A DNA stretch of 26,798 nt from Ruminococcaceae bacterium UBA1405 (GTDB taxonomy: Bacteria; Bacillota; Clostridia; Oscillospirales; Ruminococcaceae), in assembly GCA_002305685.1 (NCBI GenBank), contig DBQB01000015.1:1-26798 (forward strand), read 5' to 3'. Within the stretch, counting starts at the first letter, position 1. Every line of letters begins with the position of its first letter. Shown one piece after another: positions 14,053 to 20,205 of the stretch. The notes beneath the pieces are model-generated. The model had not been told where the DNA came from and made no database searches. It worked only from the letters and a program-made list of their open reading frames with translations. The position numbers and the translations under genes were made by a program.

Positions 14053-14583
14053 TTACAGCTCATATTCCCGAATCTCACAGTTTCCCAGCAGGCAGTCGGC
14101 GAACTGCTGGTTGGTCATATCCACAAAATAAGAGTGGATCACCCGGGAAGCCACCCCGTGGCAGACCAGCAGCACCCGTTTGCCTCGGTACCGGACCGCA
14201 ATTTCCTCCAAAAAACCGTAGATCCGGTGTACCAGCTGAAAGATGGATTCCCCCTGGGGGAACCGGCTGGCCAGGTTTTGTTTTGCCTGCTGATAGCTGG
14301 GGTCGTCCCGCTGCACCCCCTCATAAAGACCGAAATTTTGCTCATAAAGCCGCGGGTCGATGAGGCAAGGGACGCCGCAGCGCTGGGCTACCGTCTGGGC
14401 CGTGGCCACCGCCCGGCGCATGGGGGAACAGATGACCACATCCAGCTGATAGTCTGCCGCCTTCTCCGCCAGCTGGCGAGCCTGCTGTTCTCCTGCCTCG
14501 TTGAGGGGAAGATTGGTGGCGCCGCACACCCGGTTTTCCGCGTTCCACTGGGTTTGTCCATGTCTGGTTACATAGAGTTTCAA
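14053..14583 (-). CDS. Histidine phosphatase family protein (phosphoglycerate-mutase-like)
   Basis: A 176-residue member of the histidine phosphatase clan. The catalytic motif VTRHGQTQWN is at the N-terminus with phospho-acceptor His8; the second His is in LLVCHGVASR, and the acid lies in the EQNFGLYEG stretch. The small size and lack of the mutase-specific insert suggest a broad-specificity phosphatase (for example CobC/PhoE-like) rather than a glycolytic mutase. The start is TTG at 14583, preceded by AAAGGAG with 8 bp spacing; no ATG fits, and the upstream in-frame extension is not conserved-looking. It is a single gene with its own promoter (14618-14646), divergent from galT and convergent with the COG0523 pair. 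The substrate is unknown. Confidence 0.9.
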   Translation of the reverse strand: MKLYVTRHGQTQWNAENRVCGATNLPLNEAGEQQARQLAEKAADYQLDVVICSPMRRAVATAQTVAQRCGVPCLIDPRLYEQNFGLYEGVQRDDPSYQQAKQNLASRFPQGESIFQLVHRIYGFLEEIAVRYRGKRVLLVCHGVASRVIHSYFVDMTNQQFADCLLGNCEIREYEL

Positions 14584-14617
14584 GGCGATCTCTCCTTTGA
14601 TTGGCTGATGTACCCCT

Positions 14618-14646
14618 ATTATACCGGTTTTGTTTTGAAGGTGCAA
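14618..14646 (-). promoter_or_regulatory. Promoter of the histidine phosphatase gene
   Basis: On the minus strand TTGCAC (14641-14646), a 17-bp spacer and a perfect TATAAT (14618-14623). The leader to the TTG start is about 28 nt. Confidence 0.6.
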
Positions 14647-14777
14647 TTGAGCGGCGGCCTTGAGAGGTAACAATAGTACATCAGAAAGGCAAATCAAAAC
14701 ATGGCGAACTTTTTCCCGGAGGACTACAATAAAGATAGACTTCGGAAAAAATTTGAATGGTAAGGATGGAATCAGAG

Positions 14778-16298
14778 ATGGAGCATATCTACCGCGCAAT
14801 TGAACAGCTGGCTCAGTACGGAATTTACAACGGCCTGATCGAAAAAGAGGATAAAATTTTTGTGATCAATCAGCTGCTGGAGCTTTTGCAGCTGCCCGGC
14901 TATGAACCGCAGCTGGAAACCGATGCAGCGCTGCCTTCGCTGCCGGAGATCCTTGAGGTGCTGGTACAGTACGCCGTGGAGCAGGGAATCACCCTCAACG
15001 ACGGTATCACCGCCCGGGATCTGTTTGATACCAAACTGATGGGCGTACTGACCCCCCGGCCTTCCCAGGTGATTCGCTCCTTTTGGGAACATTACCGCCG
15101 CAGTCCCAGAGAAGCCACCGACTACTACTATAAGCTTAGCGGGGATACCCACTATATCCGCCGGGATAGGATTGCACGGGACCGCAAATGGGTGACCGAT
15201 ACCCCTTACGGCAGATTGGATGTGACCATCAACCTTTCCAAGCCTGAAAAGGACCCCAAAGCCATCGCCGCAGCATTGCAGCAACAGCAGGTTTCATATC
15301 CGAAATGTATGCTCTGCAAGGAGAACGAAGGGTATGCGGGACGGATGGATTATCCCGCCCGGCAAAACCATCGGGTGATTCCTCTGGAGCTTGGCGGTAC
15401 CCGGTGCTATCTCCAGTATTCCCCCTATGTCTATTACAACGAACACTGCATTGTGTTCCAGGATCAGCATATCCCCATGAAGATCTGCCGGGAAACCTTT
15501 GTGCGGCTGCTGGATTTCGTGGGGCAGTTCCCCCATTATTTTATCGGTTCCAATGCCGACCTGCCCATTGTGGGGGGTTCTATTTTGACCCACGACCATT
15601 TTCAGGGGGGATGCTATACCTTTGCCATGGAGAAAGCGCCGGTGGAGCGCCCGGTGACCTTTGCCGGATTTGAAGCGGTGCAGGCGGGTATCGTGAAATG
15701 GCCCATGTCGGTACTGCGCCTTCGCGCAGCCGACCCGGCGCAGCTGGTGAAGTTGGCTGACCGGATTTTGTGTTCCTGGCGGGGGTATTCCGATGCGTCC
15801 TGCGGCATTCTTGCCTCCACCACCCAGCCGGACGGCACCGTAACCCCCCATAACACCATCACCCCCATCGCCCGGATGCGGGACGGCGCGTATGAGCTGG
15901 ATCTGGTGCTGCGCAACAACCGTACCACCGAGCAGTTCCCCCTGGGAATCTATCATCCCCATCCCGAGTACCATCATATCAAAAAGGAAAACATCGGCCT
16001 GATTGAGGTGATGGGGCTGGCGGTGCTGCCCGCCCGGCTCAAAAACGAGATGGAGGGTATGCGGGAATTCCTGCGTGACGGCCGCTCCATCCCTGCACAG
16101 CATCCGCTGGCGGCACACAGGGAGTGGATCGATCAGCTGCTGGTAAAGTACCGGGGACAGCTCCGGGAGGACTCGGTAGACCAAATTTTGCAGCAGGAGA
16201 TTGGTTTGGTATACGCCGCCATCTTGGAGCAGTGCGGCGTCTTTGGGCGTGATGAAGCCGGATTGGCCGGTTTCCAGAGGTTTGTCGCCCAGGTTTGA
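14778..16298 (+). CDS. galT: UDP-glucose--hexose-1-phosphate uridylyltransferase, class II
   Basis: A 506-residue GalT of the Firmicutes class II type, which transfers UMP between UDP-glucose and galactose-1-phosphate in the Leloir pathway. The HIT-like active site is THDHFQGG (271-278) with nucleophile His274. Other family stretches are the N-terminus IYRAIEQLAQYG, CMLCKENEGYAGR, the repeated aromatic segment QYSPYVYYNEHCIVF, and GGSILTHD. I chose ATG at 14778 (AAGGA 11 bp upstream) over ATGs at 14757 and 14766 because MEHIYRAIEQ matches the usual class II beginning. A possible -10 TACAAT lies at 14725-14730 with a poor -35. No galK or galE is next to it, so the pathway is scattered in this genome. 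No clear terminator follows; a short AACCG/CGGTT stem with a T-run right after the stop is the best candidate. Confidence 0.96.
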   Translation: MEHIYRAIEQLAQYGIYNGLIEKEDKIFVINQLLELLQLPGYEPQLETDAALPSLPEILEVLVQYAVEQGITLNDGITARDLFDTKLMGVLTPRPSQVIRSFWEHYRRSPREATDYYYKLSGDTHYIRRDRIARDRKWVTDTPYGRLDVTINLSKPEKDPKAIAAALQQQQVSYPKCMLCKENEGYAGRMDYPARQNHRVIPLELGGTRCYLQYSPYVYYNEHCIVFQDQHIPMKICRETFVRLLDFVGQFPHYFIGSNADLPIVGGSILTHDHFQGGCYTFAMEKAPVERPVTFAGFEAVQAGIVKWPMSVLRLRAADPAQLVKLADRILCSWRGYSDASCGILASTTQPDGTVTPHNTITPIARMRDGAYELDLVLRNNRTTEQFPLGIYHPHPEYHHIKKENIGLIEVMGLAVLPARLKNEMEGMREFLRDGRSIPAQHPLAAHREWIDQLLVKYRGQLREDSVDQILQQEIGLVYAAILEQCGVFGRDEAGLAGFQRFVAQV

Positions 16299-16330
16299 AC
16301 CGAAAACGGTTTGCTGTTTTTTTGCTTATG

Positions 16331-16382
16331 GCCGGTATCGCAAAAAGCCCAGGAAAAATGCGGAAATTACCGGGATACCGGC
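16331..16382. repeat. 9-bp inverted repeat GCCGGTATC / GATACCGGC between galT and rpmE
   Basis: Perfect arms at 16331-16339 and 16374-16382 with a 34-base spacer. It could form a weak stem in the galT 3' region; function is not evident. Confidence 0.5.
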
Positions 16383-16392
16383 AAAAAACCAC

Positions 16393-16432
16393 TTGCTTTT
16401 TTCTCCGTAATATGATAACATCATACTGTTAT
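16393..16432 (+). promoter_or_regulatory. Candidate rpmE promoter with overlapping inverted repeat
   Basis: TTGCTT (16393-16398), 17-bp spacer and TAACAT (16416-16421); a TATGAT at 16411 is an alternative -10. The inverted repeat ATAACA-TCATAC-TGTTAT (16415-16420 and 16427-16432) overlaps the -10 and start site and may be an operator. Confidence 0.4.
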
Positions 16433-16465
16433 GTGGAATTCTTGATTTGAAAGAGGTGACTGACG

Positions 16466-16663
16466 ATGAAACAGGGAATCCATCCCAGCTACAAGCCCAC
16501 TACCATCACCTGTGCTTGCGGCGAAGTTATAGAGACTCGTTCCACCAAGGAGAATATCAGAGTGGAAATTTGTTCCAAGTGCCATCCGTTCTTTACCGGT
16601 AGACAGAAACTGGTTGACAGCGGCGGTCGTGTGGATCGTTTCAAAAAGCGCTTTGGTATGTAA
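16466..16663 (+). CDS. rpmE: Ribosomal protein L31 (bL31), zinc-binding form
   Basis: A 65-residue bL31 of the large ribosomal subunit, bridging the subunits near the central protuberance. It starts MKQGIHPSYKP as expected, and has the four zinc ligands Cys16, Cys18, Cys36 and Cys39 (TCACGE and ICSKCHPF), then FTGRQKLVDSGGRVDRF. This is the zinc-containing (C+) type; the zinc-free paralogue that is usually Zur-controlled is not seen here. GAGGTGA lies 6 bp before the ATG. A strong terminator follows, so the gene is mostly monocistronic, with read-through possibly feeding the YigZ-family gene. Confidence 0.97.
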   Translation: MKQGIHPSYKPTTITCACGEVIETRSTKENIRVEICSKCHPFFTGRQKLVDSGGRVDRFKKRFGM

Positions 16664-16690
16664 GGCAAGCCTTTTTTCAGACTTGTCATG

Positions 16691-16732
16691 GCGGTGCAAA
16701 GATTCCTTTGTGATCTTTGTACCGCTTTTTTT
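16691..16732 (+). terminator. Intrinsic terminator after rpmE
   Basis: GCGGTGCAAAGAT (16691-16703) pairs with ATCTTTGTACCGC (16713-16725), 13 bp with one G-U pair, 9-base loop, then seven T's. Confidence 0.92.
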
Positions 16733-16754
16733 AATCGGACAAGGAGGCGGTAAG

Positions 16755-17378
16755 ATGTATCGGACCATACGCGGCGAAGGACAAGCAGAATTTGTGGAGA
16801 AGCGCTCCCGGTTTATCGGACACGCCCTGCCGGTGACCACCGAGCAGCAGGCGCTGGACTTTATCGCAGCCAAAAAGAGCCAGTACTGGGACGCCAACCA
16901 CAACGTTTATGCTTATATTCTGCGGGAAGGCAATATCCAGCGTTTTTCCGACGATGGAGAACCTCAGGGAACCGCCGGTATCCCGGCGCTGGAGGTGCTC
17001 AAAAAGGAACAGCTCACCGATCTTGTGGTGGTGGTTACCCGCTATTTTGGCGGAATCCTGTTGGGGGGCGGCGGGCTGCTGCGGGCCTACTCCCATGGCG
17101 CCAAGATTGCTGTGGATGCAGCAGGGATTATGGAGATGCGCCTGGGATACCACATCTGTATGGCGTTTGACTATAACCTGTACGGAAAGATCAACTATAT
17201 GCTTCCCAAATACCATGTCCAGATCCAGGATACCGATTTTGGAGTCAATGTAACGCTGCGGCTGCTGATTGCGGCGGAGCTGTACGATGCCTTTCAAAAG
17301 GAGCTGACCGACCTGACCTTTGGGGTGGTGACCCCTGAGATTGAGCGGGAATGCTATGCGGATATCCCTCTGGGATAA
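16755..17378 (+). CDS. YigZ/IMPACT family protein (UPF0029)
   Basis: A 207-residue YigZ-family protein. The N-terminal UPF0029/IMPACT domain includes KRSRFIGHALPV, the conserved AKKSQYWDANHNVYAYIL, FSDDGEPQGTAG (about 75-86) and VVVTRYFGGILLGGGGLLRAYS (about 95-116); a DUF1949 domain of ferredoxin-like shape follows (from about 135). The eukaryotic relative IMPACT regulates translation via GCN1 binding; in bacteria the role is not settled. AGGAGG lies 8 bp before the ATG at 16755, which marks the start; a longer in-frame extension lacks a ribosome-binding site and crosses the rpmE terminator. I see no separate promoter, so expression may depend on read-through from rpmE. Confidence 0.93.
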   Translation: MYRTIRGEGQAEFVEKRSRFIGHALPVTTEQQALDFIAAKKSQYWDANHNVYAYILREGNIQRFSDDGEPQGTAGIPALEVLKKEQLTDLVVVVTRYFGGILLGGGGLLRAYSHGAKIAVDAAGIMEMRLGYHICMAFDYNLYGKINYMLPKYHVQIQDTDFGVNVTLRLLIAAELYDAFQKELTDLTFGVVTPEIERECYADIPLG

Positions 17379-17398
17379 GGTGAGACGGCGCTGCTTTT

Positions 17399-17431
17399 CC
17401 CGTATTTTCAGGCGAAAATACGGGGGATTTT
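17399..17431 (+). terminator. Probable terminator after the YigZ-family gene
   Basis: Perfect 11-bp stem CCCGTATTTTC / GAAAATACGGG with an AGGC loop, followed by GGATTTT. The T-run is short, so termination may be partial. Confidence 0.6.
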
Positions 17432-17461
17432 GCATATTTGCGGCTTTTGGGACCAAAAATA

Positions 17462-17490
17462 TTGAAAATCGGTAAAAAATGGGGTACAAT
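17462..17490 (+). promoter_or_regulatory. Promoter of glnS
   Basis: TTGAAA (17462-17467, 5 of 6), 17-bp spacer, TACAAT (17485-17490, 5 of 6). Transcription should start near 17497, giving a leader of about 118 nt. Confidence 0.8.
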
Positions 17491-17496
17491 AATCCA

Positions 17497-17614
17497 AGCA
17501 CAAGCCCTGCCGGATGAAATCCGGCATTGGGTGGAAAAAGCGCTTACGAGGCGCTGCTTAAAATGATACAGACCGGCTGCAAGGCAGCCGCTCTTTTTGA
17601 AATGGAGTGAGAGT
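17497..17614 (+). promoter_or_regulatory. glnS: Structured glnS leader, possible attenuator
   Basis: The leader contains a GCCGGAT-GAA-ATCCGGC hairpin (17509-17525), an AGCGC/GCGCT hairpin (17539-17555) and a terminator hairpin (17574-17598) just before the ribosome-binding site. GCTGC at 17553-17557 could pair with GCAGC at 17584-17588, and GCCGG at 17509-17513 with CCGGC at 17573-17577, giving alternative folds that would break the terminator. The T-box consensus is absent. No known riboswitch class was recognised. Confidence 0.55.
17574..17598 (+). terminator. Terminator hairpin in the glnS leader
   Basis: CGGCTGC (17574-17580) pairs with GCAGCCG (17584-17590) around an AAG loop, followed by CTCTTTTT. 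It lies 16 bp before the glnS start, so it must be bypassed for expression. Confidence 0.7.
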
Positions 17615-19282
17615 ATGGAAGAGAAACCCAGTAATTTCTTGACGGAAATCATAGACGCCGATCTGGCGGAGGGTGTCGTTCAGCAGATCCATACCCGTTT
17701 TCCGCCGGAACCCAACGGTTATCTGCATATTGGAAGCGCGAAGGCGATCATCATCAACTGGGGAATCGCCCACGCCTATAACGGCAAGTTTAACCTGCGT
17801 TTTGACGATACCAATCCGGTGCGGGAAGACGACGAGTATGTGCAGGCAATCGAGCGGGATATCAAATGGCTGATTGGAGAGGAACCCAACGGCGGCATCT
17901 TCTACGGATCTGACTATTTTGAGAAAACCTATGAGCTTACCGAAAAACTGATTTTGGCGGGAAAAGCCTATGTTTGCGATCTCTCCGCCGAACAGATGCG
18001 CCAGTATCGCGGCGATCTGACCCATCCCGGCACCCCCAGCCCCTACCGCGACCGTACCCCTGAGGAGAACCTCAGATTGTTCCGGGAGATGCGGGACGGC
18101 AAATATCCCGACGGCAGCAAGACGCTGCGGGCCAAAATCGATATGTCCTCCCCCAACATGAATATGCGTGACCCGGCCATCTACCGGATTTTGCATACCC
18201 ATCATCACCGGCAGGGGGATAAATGGTGCATCTATCCGCTGTACGATTATGCCCATCCCATTCAGGACGCACTGGAGGGAATCACCCATTCCATGTGCTC
18301 GCTGGAGTTTGAAAACCATCGCCCCTTGTATGAGTGGGTGGTCAACAACCTGGAATTTGATCCCAAACCCAAGCAGAGGGAGTTTGCCCGGCTGAATATG
18401 ACCAACACCGTCATGAGCAAGCGGTATCTGCGGGAGCTGGTGGAGACCGGGCTGGTGGACGGTTGGGACGATCCCCGTATGCCTACCCTGTGCGGTCTGC
18501 GCCGCAGAGGATATACCCCCTCCTCCATCCATGAGTTTATCAATCGTGCAGGGGTGGCCAAGACCGATTCTCTGGTGGACAGCCGTCTGCTGGAATACTG
18601 CATCCGCACCGAGCTGGACTCCACGGCGCTGCGCCGGATTGCCGTCACCGAGCCTCTCAAGGTGACCATCACCAACTACCCCGCCGATAAGGTGGAATAT
18701 TTTGAGATTGCCAACAATCCTCTGGACGCTGCGGCCGGTACCCGCAAGGTGGCCTTTACCAACACCGTCTGGATTGAGAAAAGCGATTTCACCGAGGTTC
18801 CTCCGCCCAAATATCAGCGGCTCAAACCCGGCGGCGAGGTGCGCCTGATGGGTGCCTACATCGTTCGCTGCGATGAGGTCATCAAGGATGAGAAGGGCGA
18901 GGTGGTGGAGCTGCGCTGCTCCGCCGATCTGGAAACCGGCAACAACAAACCCATCGATGGTCGCAAGGTTAAGGGGACCATTCACTGGGTTTCCTGCGAT
19001 CATGCAGTAGATGCCGAAATCCATCTGTATGATAACCTCTTTACGCTGGAAAATGTAAACGATATCCCCGAGGATAAAACCTATAAGGATTACCTCAATC
19101 CCAACTCGGAGCAGGTGCTCAAAAACGCCAAGCTGGAGGAATGCCTCAAGGACGCTCAGCCCGGAGAGCGGTATCAGTTTGTGCGGATGGGTTATTTCTG
19201 TGTGGATACCAAACATCCCGGCGTTTTCAACCGCATTGTTACCCTCAAAGATAGCTTTGCAAAGAACCTGGAGAAAAAATAA
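17615..19282 (+). CDS. glnS: Glutaminyl-tRNA synthetase
   Basis: A 555-residue class I synthetase that charges tRNA-Gln directly. The ATP site is PPEPNGYLHIGSAKAI with HIGS at 38-41; the second signature is VMSKR (Met267-Ser268-Lys269). The tRNA-Gln-specific pieces RFDDTNP and YDYAHPIQDALEGITHSMCSLEFE are present, followed by the two anticodon-binding beta barrels; the length matches the E. coli enzyme. I chose ATG at 17615 (GGAGTGA just upstream) over an in-frame ATG at 17597 that overlaps the terminator T-run. Many Firmicutes lack this enzyme and make Gln-tRNA by amidation (GatCAB), so its presence is a family-level trait of some Clostridia. It is transcribed alone from its own promoter to a strong terminator, through an attenuator-like leader. 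Confidence 0.97.
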   Translation: MEEKPSNFLTEIIDADLAEGVVQQIHTRFPPEPNGYLHIGSAKAIIINWGIAHAYNGKFNLRFDDTNPVREDDEYVQAIERDIKWLIGEEPNGGIFYGSDYFEKTYELTEKLILAGKAYVCDLSAEQMRQYRGDLTHPGTPSPYRDRTPEENLRLFREMRDGKYPDGSKTLRAKIDMSSPNMNMRDPAIYRILHTHHHRQGDKWCIYPLYDYAHPIQDALEGITHSMCSLEFENHRPLYEWVVNNLEFDPKPKQREFARLNMTNTVMSKRYLRELVETGLVDGWDDPRMPTLCGLRRRGYTPSSIHEFINRAGVAKTDSLVDSRLLEYCIRTELDSTALRRIAVTEPLKVTITNYPADKVEYFEIANNPLDAAAGTRKVAFTNTVWIEKSDFTEVPPPKYQRLKPGGEVRLMGAYIVRCDEVIKDEKGEVVELRCSADLETGNNKPIDGRKVKGTIHWVSCDHAVDAEIHLYDNLFTLENVNDIPEDKTYKDYLNPNSEQVLKNAKLEECLKDAQPGERYQFVRMGYFCVDTKHPGVFNRIVTLKDSFAKNLEKK

Positions 19283-19295
19283 TTTCTTCGCCAAT

Positions 19296-19346
19296 ATCTC
19301 CCTGGAAACCTCTTTTCCGAAAAGGGGTTTCCAGGGAGATTTTTTT
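19296..19346 (+). terminator. Strong intrinsic terminator after glnS
   Basis: ATCTCCCTGGAAACC (19296-19310) pairs perfectly with GGTTTCCAGGGAGAT (19326-19340), with an inner CTTTT/AAAAG stem, followed by seven T's. Confidence 0.95.
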
Positions 19347-19397
19347 GTTTTGCGTGGGGTATGGCTGTATTTTGCCGAAATATCGAAACTCATATAT

Positions 19398-19439
19398 TTT
19401 ATATTGAAATTCGATAAATTTATATTGCAATTCAGTGAA
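19398..19439. repeat. Two tandem 21-bp repeats at the DUF2975 operon promoter
   Basis: Copies at 19398-19418 and 19419-19439 match at 17 of 21 positions and share TTTATATTG and AATTC. The period equals two helical turns, and the second copy covers the -35. A TATCGAA / TTCGATA inverted pair (19381-19387, 19410-19416) overlaps the first copy. These are good operator candidates, perhaps for the XRE regulator of the same operon. Confidence 0.7.
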
Positions 19440-19453
19440 TCATGTGGTATCAT
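19425..19453 (+). promoter_or_regulatory. Promoter of the DUF2975-XRE-DUF4173 operon
   Basis: TTGCAA (19425-19430), 17-bp spacer ending in TGG, and TATCAT (19448-19453), an extended -10. The leader is about 25 nt. Confidence 0.7.
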
Positions 19454-19483
19454 AGCATCAGAAAAAGGAAAAGGAGAATGGAT

Positions 19484-19933
19484 ATGTGGGATCATCAGAA
19501 ATCCATTAAGCTTTCAAAATTTGGCGTAATCCTTTTTGTGGTGCTGATTTTTATCGGTGCGGCAACGGCGCCATGGATGGTCCGGTATGTCATTTCCATC
19601 AGCCGGATGGATTTGCAGGGACGGGAAATCCTCTTTTATCTGACGCTGTACGGCGGAGCTATCCCGGCGCTTATGATGCTCTGCGCCCTTTACCGGATTC
19701 TCATGCGGATCAGCCGGGATCGGGTGTTCGTCCCGGAAAATGTCCAGGGGCTGCGGGTGATATCCTGGTGCTGTATTCTGGGCGGGATCATCTGCCTTGC
19801 CTCGATGCTGTACTATCTCCCCTTTGGGGTGGTGGCTTTTGCCGCGGCGTTTGTGGGGATCATCGTGCGGGTGGTGAAAAACGTGCTGGAAAAAGCGGTG
19901 GAGCTGAAAGAAGAATCGGATTTTACCATATAA
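19484..19933 (+). CDS. DUF2975 membrane protein
   Basis: A 149-residue protein with four predicted membrane helices at about 11-31, 51-74, 93-111 and 113-133. The loop after helix 2 has ISRDRVFVPENVQGLRVISW, the characteristic conserved stretch of DUF2975. The family's function is unknown; it is repeatedly encoded directly before a small XRE regulator, as here. The start is ATG at 19484 (MWDHQKSIKLSK, with AAGGAG 7 bp upstream); an ATG two codons earlier and a longer frame from 19442 are less likely. The XRE gene follows after 13 bp, so they share the promoter at 19425-19453. A role as membrane partner or sensor for the regulator is inferred from context only. Confidence 0.9.
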   Translation: MWDHQKSIKLSKFGVILFVVLIFIGAATAPWMVRYVISISRMDLQGREILFYLTLYGGAIPALMMLCALYRILMRISRDRVFVPENVQGLRVISWCCILGGIICLASMLYYLPFGVVAFAAAFVGIIVRVVKNVLEKAVELKEESDFTI

Positions 19934-19946
19934 AGGGGGCTGCAAG

Positions 19947-20201
19947 ATGCCGATTATCGTCAATTTGGATGTGATGATGGCCAAGCGGAAGATATCCGCC
20001 GGAGAGCTGGCCCAGCGGGTAGGCATTACCTCGGCCAATCTCTCCATTTTGAAAAACAACCGCGCCAAGGCCATTCGGTTTACCACCTTGGAAGCCATCT
20101 GCCGGGAGCTGCAATGCCAGCCTGGAGATATTTTGGCCTACGAGGAAAATCAGAACGATGAGGACCTTCTGTCAACAACTGTCAGTGGAAAGGAATGGTG
20201 A
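19947..20201 (+). CDS. Small XRE/Cro-CI-type transcriptional regulator (YozG-like)
   Basis: An 84-residue DNA-binding protein that is essentially one helix-turn-helix domain: MAKRKISAGELAQRVGITSANLSILKNNRAKAIRFTTLEAICRELQCQPGDIL, with the recognition helix around residues 28-40. The opening MPIIVNLDVMM forms the dimer strand common in this group. It lacks a sensor domain, so its activity is probably set by binding a partner, perhaps the membrane protein encoded just before it. The tandem 21-bp repeats at the operon promoter are the obvious candidate target for autoregulation. A GGGGG purine box precedes the ATG, and the stop lies 4 bp before the start of the DUF4173 gene. Confidence 0.92.
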   Translation: MPIIVNLDVMMAKRKISAGELAQRVGITSANLSILKNNRAKAIRFTTLEAICRELQCQPGDILAYEENQNDEDLLSTTVSGKEW

Positions 20202-20205
20202 AACG

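Noticed and set aside
17539..17555. Guanidine-II (mini-ykkC) type hairpin
   Set aside because: Only one hairpin with an ACGA loop is present; the second ACGR loop required by the class is absent and glnS is not a typical target.
17497..17614. T-box riboswitch before glnS
   Set aside because: GGGTGGA at 17529-17535 recalls the T-box start, but the ACCGCG part is missing, no stem complementary to it follows, and the leader is too short for a canonical stem I.
17558..19495. A 645-codon reading frame antisense to glnS
   Set aside because: It is a shadow of glnS: low-complexity, no recognisable domain, no ribosome-binding site, and glnS is certain. The same applies to the long frames opposite the first COG0523 gene (11651-13006), the pectinesterase (8151-9179) and DUF4173 (20641-21885).
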